Assembly (NCBI GenBank): GCA_029861675.1
Contig: JAOTYV010000268.1
Location: 1 to 6,553 of the forward strand
Reading direction: 5' to 3'
DNA from: Alphaproteobacteria bacterium
GTDB taxonomy: Bacteria; Pseudomonadota; Alphaproteobacteria; UBA8366
Length of the DNA stretch: 6,553 nt
Shown: piece after piece, positions 1-5,133 of the stretch
Position numbering within the stretch: position 1 is the first letter of the stretch
How the letters are laid out: each line of letters opens with the position of its first letter
Translations under genes and position numbers: made by a program
Notes under the pieces: model-generated
Database searches by the model: none
What the model saw: the letters and a program-made list of their open reading frames with translations, nothing else
What the model was told of the DNA's origin: nothing

Positions 1-277
1 CCGCGACCAGGACAAGCTTCACCATCATCCATTTTTCGGTCCACGCTTCGCTCATATAGAGCATCAATAAACCGAAGATCCAGGTTAAGACCATCGCCGG
101 ATTCATGATCGCGCGCAGAAGGCGCCGCTCCATGACCTTGAAGGTCTCGGATTTGTCCGATCCGCGCTCCGCATCGCAATGATAAACAAACAGCCGCGGC
201 AGATAGAGCAGACCCGCCATCCAGGCGATCACACTGATCAAATGAAGCGCCTTGATCCATTGATACGGTTCTTCCAT
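1..277 (-). CDS. hemJ: Protoporphyrinogen IX oxidase HemJ, N-terminal part (runs off the left edge)
   Basis: HemJ is an integral inner-membrane protein that oxidises protoporphyrinogen IX to protoporphyrin IX, the step before ferrochelatase. I translated this by hand from the reverse strand. The ATG at 277 opens 92 complete codons with no stop before the window edge, so the C-terminal part is missing. Residues about 8-31 form a first membrane segment carrying His12 (KALHLIS) and the family hallmark WMAGLLYLPRLFVYH at 19-33. A charged, Arg-rich loop (37-56) follows, then a second membrane segment (about 58-75, NPAMVLTWIFGLLMLYM) and the start of a third (WMMVKLVLVA). Conserved histidines in this family are thought to bind heme or substrate. 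An AGGAGG ribosome-binding site sits 6 bases before the ATG, in the 18-base gap after hemH, the clearest such site in the window. Placement behind hemE and hemH supports the assignment. The family is firmly recognised; the missing C-terminus cannot be judged. Confidence 0.93.
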   Translation of the reverse strand, partial: MEEPYQWIKALHLISVIAWMAGLLYLPRLFVYHCDAERGSDKSETFKVMERRLLRAIMNPAMVLTWIFGLLMLYMSEAWTEKWMMVKLVLVA

Positions 278-295
278 GCGTCCCTCCTTTTTCGA

Positions 296-1357
296 TCACC
301 CCGGCGCGGCGAAACCGCATCCGCTTCGGTCCGCCGGACAGACCCGCCCCCCCTCGGCGCTGCAGAGCGCAGCGGCGCCGGTCGATGGCGCGGCGGCGTT
401 TGCAGCTACCAGGTCGGCAAGTCCCGCGATAAACGCCGGGCTGGTCCCCACGGTCGCCACCCGGACGTATTGCGGAACGCCCGCCTCGCGGGCCAGTGCG
501 CGGTATTCGATATCCAGCTCAACCAGGGTTTCCGAATGCTCCGAAACGAAAGCGATCGGCACGACGACAACCGGCCGGCCATCGACACCGGCTTCCCGGA
601 TGACATCGTCGGTCGCGGGCCCGATCCATTGCAGCGGTCCCACCCGGCTCTGATAGCAAACGGTCCAATCATATCCGTCGCCGCCGACCCGCGCGGCCAC
701 CGCCGCCGCGGTCCGTTCGACCTGTCCCTGATAGGGATCGCCCGCGGCAATAATCTTTTCCGGTAGGCCGTGCGCCGTGAACAACACGCGCGGACGCAAT
801 CCGGAAGAAATCTCGCCCAGCGCCTCGCGGACGCCCCCGGCCACGGCTTCGATAAATCCATCCAGAACCGGATAGCAGCAGATCCCGGCCGTCGGCGCCA
901 TCAATCTGGCCGACTCGGCACATCGCGTCCATCGGCCGACCGACGACCCCGTCGTGGTGGTCGAGTATTGCGGATAGAGCGGTAGCATAACGACCCGATC
1001 CGGCGCCCAGTCCCGCACCGCCGTCACGGTCTCTTCGGTCAATGGATGCCAATAGCGCATCGCAATGAAACACCGAACCTCCTCCGCGATATTCCGATCC
1101 ACCAGCATCGCCGCGAGGGCCTCGGCCTGTGTTTCGGTGTTTGCCAGCAACGGCGAGCCACCACCGAGCTCTGCATATATTTGTTGGGCGACCGGTGCGC
1201 GGCGCGTGGAAATAAACCGGGCGAGTAACCAGCGTATCGGCTGCGGCGCGCCGATAATTGCCTTGTCGTTAAACAGGTTGAACAGAAAGGGCCGCAACGC
1301 TTCCGGTCCGTCGGGACCGCCGAGGTTGAACAATACGACCGCCAGCCGGTCGGTCAT
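296..1357 (-). CDS. hemH: Ferrochelatase
   Basis: Ferrochelatase inserts Fe2+ into protoporphyrin IX to make protoheme, the last step of the classical pathway, at the cytoplasmic membrane. The 353-residue product starts with the typical VVLFNLGGP and continues with LFNLFNDKAII, GGGSPLL, the YPQYSTTTTGSS segment and FTAHGLPEKI. His196 of the last motif matches the catalytic histidine of the family. SEHSETLVELD supplies the active-site glutamate (Glu276). I chose the ATG at 1357 because its ATGA overlaps the hemE stop and is preceded by a GGGG stretch. An in-frame GTG at 1378 would add seven atypical residues. The tail carries three cysteines in a CX7CX6C arrangement (Cys332, Cys340, Cys347; CSAEGGRVC then PADRSGCGF). 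This resembles the cysteine-rich C-terminus of bacterial ferrochelatases known to hold a [2Fe-2S] cluster. Cluster binding here is inferred, and the fourth ligand is not obvious (Cys234 is one candidate). Translation is probably coupled to hemE. Confidence 0.96.
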   Translation of the reverse strand: MTDRLAVVLFNLGGPDGPEALRPFLFNLFNDKAIIGAPQPIRWLLARFISTRRAPVAQQIYAELGGGSPLLANTETQAEALAAMLVDRNIAEEVRCFIAMRYWHPLTEETVTAVRDWAPDRVVMLPLYPQYSTTTTGSSVGRWTRCAESARLMAPTAGICCYPVLDGFIEAVAGGVREALGEISSGLRPRVLFTAHGLPEKIIAAGDPYQGQVERTAAAVAARVGGDGYDWTVCYQSRVGPLQWIGPATDDVIREAGVDGRPVVVVPIAFVSEHSETLVELDIEYRALAREAGVPQYVRVATVGTSPAFIAGLADLVAANAAAPSTGAAALCSAEGGRVCPADRSGCGFAAPG

Positions 1358-2448
1358 ACGGGTCCCCGCCGCACGCACTCGATCAAGGCCGCGACATGCT
1401 CCGGCGGTGTCTCCTTAATCACTCCATGGCCGAGATTGAAGATCATCGGACCGCCGCCCAACACCGAAAGAATTTCCCGAACCGCCGTCTCCATCGGCGC
1501 TCCGCCATGGAGCAGGAGGACCGGATCGAGATTGCCTTGTACCGGCAGGATCGGCTGCAACGCCGTGCGCGCCCAGGACAGCGGCACCGCACTATCCAGG
1601 CCAACCGCCGTCACGCCGGTTTCGCGCACGTAGCGTTCGTAATTGATGCCGGCGCCGCGTGGAAATCCGATGATCGGCACATCCGGGTGGCGGCTCCGCA
1701 CCTGTTCGACAATCCGTTTGGTCGGCCTAATCGACCAGCGAACGAACGCCCCTTCGGGCAACACGCCGGTGTGACTATCGAACAATTGGACCACCGCCGC
1801 GCCCGCATCGATTTGGCGATTGAGATACGCCGCGGTCGCATCGACCAACACGCCGATCAATTTTTCAAAGCCGTCCGGATCGGTAAGCGCCCAGCGTTTG
1901 ACCGTGTGAAAATCGCGGCTGGTCCCGCCCTCGACCATATAGGTCGCAACCGTCCACGGTGCGCCCGCGAAGCCGATCAGGCTGCATTCATCGGGAAGCG
2001 CCTTCGAGACGCGGCGCACCGTCTCATAGACCGGCCCGAGCGTCTCCTCGAAGCCATCATTCGTAGCGGCAGCGGCGGCGGATCGCAGTGCCGATACGCC
2101 TGCCTCATCGCGGACCGGCGCGAGACGCGGTCCCTCGCCTTCCTCGAAGCGAACCTCCTGACCCAGCGCCTGCGGGATCACCAGAATATCGGAAAATAGG
2201 ATCGCCGCATCGACACCGAACCGCCGCACCGGCTGAAGCGTAACCTCCTCGGCCAGCTCCGGCGTGTAGCACAGGGCCAGAAACCCACCCGCCTCGGCAC
2301 GGATCTTCCGGTACTCGGGCAGATACCGCCCGGCCTGACGCATCAGCCAGACCGGTGGTGTCCTCAAGATTTCCCCCGCGAGAGCACGGAGCAAGGGTGA
2401 CGGCGCAGGCCGGCGGGATGTCACGTGGTGGGGCCCCCTGGTTTGCAT
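1354..2448 (-). CDS. hemE: Uroporphyrinogen decarboxylase
   Basis: This cytosolic enzyme removes four carboxyl groups from the acetate side chains of uroporphyrinogen III to give coproporphyrinogen III, at the branch between heme and siroheme/cobalamin synthesis. Both family signatures are present: PPVWLMRQAGRYLPEYR at 31-47 (Arg37 and Arg41) and GFAGAPWTVATYMVEG at 159-174 (Tyr170). Asp87 in ILFSDILVIPQALG is the catalytic aspartate equivalent. Ser225 in FDSHTG and His341 in FNLGHGV complete the site. The body is full length for the family. The start is uncertain. The ATG at 2448 has no Shine-Dalgarno sequence. A GTG at 2424 (356-residue product beginning TSRRPAP) has AGGGGG nine bases upstream and fits the usually short N-terminus better. 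The gene leads a minus-strand heme operon and its promoter lies in the AT-rich part of the putative origin, as reported for Caulobacter hemE. Confidence 0.96.
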   Translation of the reverse strand: MQTRGPHHVTSRRPAPSPLLRALAGEILRTPPVWLMRQAGRYLPEYRKIRAEAGGFLALCYTPELAEEVTLQPVRRFGVDAAILFSDILVIPQALGQEVRFEEGEGPRLAPVRDEAGVSALRSAAAAATNDGFEETLGPVYETVRRVSKALPDECSLIGFAGAPWTVATYMVEGGTSRDFHTVKRWALTDPDGFEKLIGVLVDATAAYLNRQIDAGAAVVQLFDSHTGVLPEGAFVRWSIRPTKRIVEQVRSRHPDVPIIGFPRGAGINYERYVRETGVTAVGLDSAVPLSWARTALQPILPVQGNLDPVLLLHGGAPMETAVREILSVLGGGPMIFNLGHGVIKETPPEHVAALIECVRRGPV

Positions 2449-2450
2449 CT

Positions 2451-2490
2451 CTATTACTAATATAGATTCCTATATTAGATTATAGTTGTA
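2451..2490. other. AT-rich block, candidate DNA unwinding element
   Basis: Only 8 of these 40 bases are G or C, in sharp contrast to the GC-rich genes on either side. It begins two bases before the hemE ATG and lies on the hemE side of the DnaA-box cluster. An AT-rich block beside DnaA boxes is the usual layout of a bacterial unwinding element. The same block carries the hemE -10 box and the first inverted repeat, so low melting energy may serve promoter opening, origin opening or both. The unwinding role is inferred. Confidence 0.5.
2457..2478. promoter_or_regulatory. Perfect 9-4-9 inverted repeat at the hemE transcription start (operator candidate)
   Basis: The arms are CTAATATAG (2457-2465) and CTATATTAG (2470-2478), exact reverse complements separated by ATTC. 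CTAT at 2451-2454 and ATAG at 2482-2485 extend the dyad past small asymmetric loops. The centre holds a GATTC (GANTC) site at 2465-2469. It directly adjoins the hemE -10 box on the downstream side and ends 9 bases before the hemE ATG. Such a site could bind a dimeric repressor of heme synthesis or an origin-binding protein. I do not recognise it as a named operator. Confidence 0.5.
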
Positions 2491-2505
2491 GTGATGCGGT
2501 GAGAA
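2479..2505 (-). promoter_or_regulatory. Candidate hemE promoter
   Basis: Read on the minus strand, a perfect TATAAT hexamer occupies 2484-2479. A TTCTCA hexamer at 2505-2500 matches four of six -35 positions but with a short 15-base spacer, so the -35 is weak. Transcription would start near 2472, giving a leader of roughly 24 bases to the ATG at 2448 or 48 bases to the GTG at 2424. It would drive hemE-hemH-hemJ. The start site falls inside the inverted repeat at 2457-2478, a position suited to repression. Confidence 0.5.
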
Positions 2506-2506
2506 T

Positions 2507-2537
2507 CGGGGATTATCGGATTGCCGATCTTATCCCG
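2507..2537. other. Imperfect dyad in the putative origin
   Basis: The inner stem pairs ATCGG (2515-2519) with CCGAT (2524-2528) around an ATTG loop. The outer stem pairs CGGG and AT on the left (2507-2513, one bulged G) with AT-CCCG on the right (2532-2537). No T-run follows on either strand, so a terminator is unlikely. It lies between the AT-rich block and the first DnaA-box cluster. Function is unknown; an origin protein site or cruciform is possible. Confidence 0.35.
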
Positions 2538-2544
2538 TGCATGC

Positions 2545-2553
2545 TGTGCATTC
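2545..2553 (-). promoter_or_regulatory. Weak DnaA-box-like site
   Basis: The minus-strand reading GAATGCACA matches TTATNCACA at seven of nine positions. An even weaker match (six of nine, GCATGCACG) directly adjoins it at 2536-2544, so GTGCAT recurs with a 9-base step at 2537 and 2546 on the plus strand. Both share the orientation of the perfect box at 2564-2572, as expected for a DnaA filament nucleated there. Neither would be called without that context. Confidence 0.35.
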
Positions 2554-2563
2554 ATTGTCGGCT

Positions 2564-2572
2564 TGTGTATAA
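2564..2572 (-). promoter_or_regulatory. DnaA box, exact consensus
   Basis: The plus strand reads TGTGTATAA, so the minus strand reads TTATACACA, an exact match to the TTATNCACA consensus for DnaA. With equal base frequencies about 0.01 such matches would be expected by chance in a 356-base gap on both strands (my own estimate). It is the strongest site-level support for an origin here and probably the main anchor for DnaA. Confidence 0.7.
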
Positions 2573-2687
2573 GCGGAAACCCGGACAGGGCCAAGCCAGT
2601 AGCTTTGCCGAGTCGTGTATTGGGTGAAACAGGGGGACAAGCGGATCCGCATCCGAGTTATCCCGGCAATGCGATCCGGTGGGTATC

Positions 2688-2709
2688 GATTGTCCCTATG
2701 GGGACAATC
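2688..2709. promoter_or_regulatory. Perfect 9-4-9 inverted repeat upstream of the DUF299 gene
   Basis: The arms are GATTGTCCC (2688-2696) and GGGACAATC (2701-2709), exact reverse complements around TATG. No T-run follows on either strand, so it is not an obvious terminator. The minus strand across the loop reads TCCCCA (2704-2699), identical to the weak 'W-box' DnaA site described at the Caulobacter origin. The half-site GGGGACAA also occurs without a partner at 2633-2640. It could be an operator, an origin element or an RNA hairpin in the DUF299 leader. Confidence 0.5.
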
Positions 2710-2766
2710 TGTGCAGTGAATACGGTCTAGCGGGGGTTGATTGGGCGATCCGCCGGAATCGTGTAG

Positions 2767-2786
2767 TTATCCAGAATCTATCCGCA
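2767..2786 (+). promoter_or_regulatory. Pair of near-consensus DnaA boxes
   Basis: TTATCCAGA at 2767-2775 matches the DnaA consensus at eight of nine positions and CTATCCGCA at 2778-2786 at seven of nine. They have the same orientation, start 11 bases apart (about one helical turn), and are opposite in orientation to the left-hand cluster. A GAATC methylation-type site (2774-2778) bridges them. One single-mismatch box is not rare by chance. The in-phase pair at the edge of the putative origin makes DnaA binding plausible. Confidence 0.45.
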
Positions 2787-2804
2787 ACCGGACTGTATGA
2801 AATC

Positions 2805-3665
2805 ATGGCAACGGATCAAGCGGCGAACGGGACAGATCAACAGCGCTTCCATCTTCACCTCGTCTCGGACGCGACCGGCGAAACGATCCATAGCGTCGCG
2901 CGGGCGTGTCTCTCGCAATTCGAAGGCGTCGAACCCCAGGAACACCACTGGACCCTGGTGCGGACGACCGGTCATGTCGACAAGGTGCTGGCCAGCGTCG
3001 CGGATCATCCGGGCGTCGTCATGTTCACCATCGTCAACGATTCCCTGCGCAGTGCCTTACAGCACGGCTGCCGCAAACTCAGCGTCCCGTGCATCCCCGT
3101 GCTCGATCCGGTGATCGGCGCGCTCGCCTCCTATCTCGGTGTTGAAAGCCGTGGTGAAGCGGGCCGCCAGCACGTCCTGGACGCCGAATATTTCGAGCGA
3201 ATCGACGCCATGACCTTCGCGCTCAATCATGATGACGGACAGGGCCTGTGGAACCTGGCCAATGCCGACATTGTCCTGGTCGGCGTCTCGCGTACATCCA
3301 AAACGCCGACCTCGATGTATATCGCCAACCGCGGCTTGAAGATCGCCAACGTTCCGCTTGTCCCGGAGGTCCAGCCGCCGGACGAATTGTTCAGCGAAGC
3401 CGTCGCCAATGGGCCGCTGGTGGTCGGCCTGACGAAAACGCCCGAACGCTTGATCCAACTGCGCCGCAACCGGCTGCGCCTGCTGAGCCAGGAGGAAGAG
3501 ACCGACTATGTCGATCTCGAGCGCGTGCGGGCCGAGGTTGCCGACGCCCGGCGTTTGTTTTCGAAACACGGCTGGCCGGTCATCGACGTGACCCGCCGGT
3601 CGATTGAGGAAACCGCCGCCTCCATCCTGCAGCATTATGAGCGATCGCGTGAAAGCAACGCCTGA
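2805..3665 (+). CDS. Pyruvate phosphate dikinase / PEP synthase regulatory protein (DUF299 kinase-pyrophosphorylase, 'RP001' origin neighbour)
   Basis: Members of this family (PDRP in organisms with pyruvate phosphate dikinase, PSRP/PpsR for PEP synthase) switch their target off by ADP-dependent threonine phosphorylation and on by phosphate-dependent dephosphorylation. They thereby control pyruvate-to-PEP flux in the cytosol. The 286-residue product opens with FHLHLVSDATGETIHSVARA (15-34), the family's N-terminal hallmark. It has the P-loop-like GVSRTSKTP at 160-168, followed by SMYIANRGLKIANVPLVPE and the late motif RRSIEETAASIL. The ATG at 2805 puts this hallmark close to the N-terminus, as is usual. 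The frame stays open back to a GTG at 2679, but those 42 residues are unlike the family and cross the putative origin. No clear ribosome-binding site precedes 2805. The neighbourhood gives no hint which dikinase is the target, so I leave the symbol blank. Its stop is two bases before maf. Confidence 0.93.
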   Translation: MATDQAANGTDQQRFHLHLVSDATGETIHSVARACLSQFEGVEPQEHHWTLVRTTGHVDKVLASVADHPGVVMFTIVNDSLRSALQHGCRKLSVPCIPVLDPVIGALASYLGVESRGEAGRQHVLDAEYFERIDAMTFALNHDDGQGLWNLANADIVLVGVSRTSKTPTSMYIANRGLKIANVPLVPEVQPPDELFSEAVANGPLVVGLTKTPERLIQLRRNRLRLLSQEEETDYVDLERVRAEVADARRLFSKHGWPVIDVTRRSIEETAASILQHYERSRESNA

Positions 3666-3667
3666 AT

Positions 3668-4279
3668 ATGGCTGAGACGGAAACACAGAGGCTGATTCTG
3701 GCCTCGGCCAGCCGCGCGCGCGCCGCCGTCCTGCGTCAGGCCGGGCTGAGCATCGAGCAGGTGCCGGCCGCGGTCGACGAGGAAGAGGTCAAGCGCGCGC
3801 TGCGCGCCGACGGCAGCCCCGCGACCCATGTCGCCGAGACGCTGGCGGATCTCAAGGCGCAGCATGTCTCGCGCCGCCACGGCGGTGCGTTTGTCATCGG
3901 CGCCGATCAAATGCTCGAGTGCAACGGCGTCTGGTTCGACAAGCCCGCCGACAGGGATCATGCGCGGGCGCATCTTATGGCGCTGCGCGGAACCACGCAT
4001 GAGCTGATTACCGCGGTGGCGGTCGTGCGCGACGGTGCCCGGCTGTGGCATCACGCGGCCACCGCGCATCTGACCATGCGGCCGTTCAGCGATACGTTCA
4101 TCGAGCGCTATCTCGCCGAGGTCGGCGAGGACGCCTGCCGCTCGGTCGGCGCCTATCAGCTCGAAGGCCTCGGCGCGCAACTGTTTGCCAAGGTCGACGG
4201 CGATTTCTTCACCATTCTCGGGTTGCCTTTGTTTCCGCTGCTGGACTTCCTGCGCGGGCATGGCATCGTGGACGAATGA
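3668..4279 (+). CDS. Maf-family nucleoside triphosphate pyrophosphatase
   Basis: Maf proteins hydrolyse non-canonical or excess nucleoside triphosphates to the monophosphate and pyrophosphate, a house-cleaning role in the cytosol. The 203-residue product shows the N-terminal LILASASRARAAVL (9-22), the VDE motif (36-38), LADLKA with Lys63, and IGADQM with the catalytic Asp80. KP at 92-93, ALRGTTHELITAVAVV (105-120), GAYQLEGLGAQLF (161-173) and ILGLPL near the end complete the family pattern. The GADQ form resembles the YceF-like subgroup (7-methyl-GTP in E. coli) more than the YhdE-like dTTP/UTP subgroup with GADT, but substrate assignment is only inferred. It starts two bases after the DUF299 stop without a recognisable ribosome-binding site, which suggests translational coupling, and overlaps aroE by ATGA. 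The exact symbol is left open because two Maf paralogues are common. Confidence 0.93.
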   Translation: MAETETQRLILASASRARAAVLRQAGLSIEQVPAAVDEEEVKRALRADGSPATHVAETLADLKAQHVSRRHGGAFVIGADQMLECNGVWFDKPADRDHARAHLMALRGTTHELITAVAVVRDGARLWHHAATAHLTMRPFSDTFIERYLAEVGEDACRSVGAYQLEGLGAQLFAKVDGDFFTILGLPLFPLLDFLRGHGIVDE

Positions 4280-5118
4280 CGCTTACAGGCAAGGCCCGGC
4301 TGGCCGGCGTGATGGGGTGGCCGGTGGCGCATTCGCAATCGCCCCGGCTGCACGGCTATTGGCTTTCCCAGCATGACGTCGACGGCGCCTATCTGCCGCT
4401 CGCGGTGCAGCCGGATGATCTGGCCGTGGCCTTGCGGGCTCTGCCGGCGCTGGGATTTCGCGGCGTCAATCTGACCCTGCCGCACAAGGAACGGGCGGTT
4501 GAACTCTGCGACGAGGTCTCCGAACCGGCACGCCGCATCGGCGCGGTCAACACCATCGTGGTCGATGCGGACAACCGTCTCGTCGGCAGCAACACGGATG
4601 CCTTCGGCTTCCTCGCCAATCTGCGCGACGCCAGCGATTGGCGCGCCGATGCGGGCCCGGCGGTTCTGCTCGGCGCGGGCGGTGCGTCGCGCGCGGTCGC
4701 GGTCGCCCTGAGCGACGCGGGCGTCGAATCGATCGCCATCGCCAACCGCACGGCCCGCCGCGCCGAGGCGCTCGCCGAAACGCTGGGTGGCGCGGTTCAC
4801 GCGGTGCCCTGGGCGGCGCGGTCGGACGCCTTGGCGGATGCGGCGTTGCTGGTCAACACGACCACGCTTGGCATGCGCGGACAGCCGCCGCTCGAGTTGG
4901 ACCTGGATGCCCTTCCCACCCAGGCAGTGGTCAATGACATCGTGTATGCGCCACTCGAAACCCCGTTGCTCGCCGCCGCGCGCGCGCGCGGCAATCCGGC
5001 GGTCGACGGGCTCGGCATGCTGCTGCACCAGGCGCGGCCGGGCTTCGAGGCCTGGTTCGGCGTACGGCCCGAGGTTACGCCGGCGCTGCGCGACTTCGTG
5101 CTCGGCGGTCTGAACTAG
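4276..5118 (+). CDS. aroE: Shikimate dehydrogenase (NADP+)
   Basis: AroE reduces 3-dehydroshikimate to shikimate with NADPH in the pathway to chorismate and aromatic amino acids. The 280-residue product has the substrate-binding HSQSP motif (Ser20, Ser22), NLTLPHKE with catalytic Lys71, and GAVNTIV with Asn92. NTDAFGF supplies Asp108, the partner of the lysine. The Rossmann glycine loop GAGGASRA lies at 133-140, and ANRTARRAE (156-164) provides the basic patch expected for NADP. DGLGMLLHQA (244-253) closes the substrate pocket with Gln252. Length is typical. The ATG at 4276 overlaps the maf stop as ATGA. The frame is open further upstream inside maf, but those residues do not match the family. 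A (CG)7 run at 4977-4990 encodes Ala-Arg repeats in a surface helix region and seems incidental. Confidence 0.97.
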   Translation: MTLTGKARLAGVMGWPVAHSQSPRLHGYWLSQHDVDGAYLPLAVQPDDLAVALRALPALGFRGVNLTLPHKERAVELCDEVSEPARRIGAVNTIVVDADNRLVGSNTDAFGFLANLRDASDWRADAGPAVLLGAGGASRAVAVALSDAGVESIAIANRTARRAEALAETLGGAVHAVPWAARSDALADAALLVNTTTLGMRGQPPLELDLDALPTQAVVNDIVYAPLETPLLAAARARGNPAVDGLGMLLHQARPGFEAWFGVRPEVTPALRDFVLGGLN

Positions 5119-5133
5119 GGGGCTGGGGCGCGC

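Larger units (their letters stand above)
2449..2804. other. Putative chromosomal replication origin (oriC) between hemE and the DUF299 gene
   Basis: This 356-base gap has no credible gene and separates divergent hemE and DUF299 genes. The flanking order hemE / DUF299-maf-aroE-coaE-dnaQ is the one that brackets the mapped origin of Caulobacter crescentus and the predicted origin of Rickettsia prowazekii. Seen directly: a 20% GC block at 2451-2490; an exact DnaA box TTATACACA on the minus strand at 2564-2572; weaker minus-strand matches at 2536-2544 and 2545-2553; and plus-strand near-matches TTATCCAGA (2767-2775) and CTATCCGCA (2778-2786). Two perfect 9-4-9 inverted repeats lie at 2457-2478 and 2688-2709, an imperfect dyad at 2507-2537, and five GANTC sites are scattered across the gap. 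Origin function is inferred from synteny plus these motifs. No convincing IHF site was found. Confidence 0.8.

Noticed and set aside
179..766. Long plus-strand open frame opposite hemH and hemJ
   Set aside because: The minus-strand genes there show all family motifs. This frame gives a low-complexity Arg/Pro-rich product typical of the antisense of GC-rich genes.
1396..2199. 267-codon plus-strand open frame opposite hemE
   Set aside because: An antisense shadow of hemE with no recognisable domain and an Arg/His-rich composition.
2451..2459. TAG-TAA-TAG on the minus strand, resembling DnaA-trio repeats
   Set aside because: Its 3' side points into hemE, where no DnaA box is visible; the boxes lie on the other side. 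Three triplets in AT-rich DNA are also easily met by chance.
2641..2650. GCGGATCCGC 10-base self-complementary site
   Set aside because: It is a perfect but short palindrome without spacer, with no second copy seen and no known role at origins.
2521..2730. 69-codon open frame inside the intergenic region (TTG start)
   Set aside because: It has no ribosome-binding site and no recognisable family. It runs through the DnaA box and the second palindrome, better explained as non-coding origin DNA.
2737..2742. TTGATT as half of an IHF site
   Set aside because: The other half of the consensus (YAA four bases away) is missing.
4977..4990. (CG)7 alternating run, possible Z-DNA
   Set aside because: It lies within aroE and encodes Ala/Arg codons in frame, as expected in GC-rich coding DNA.
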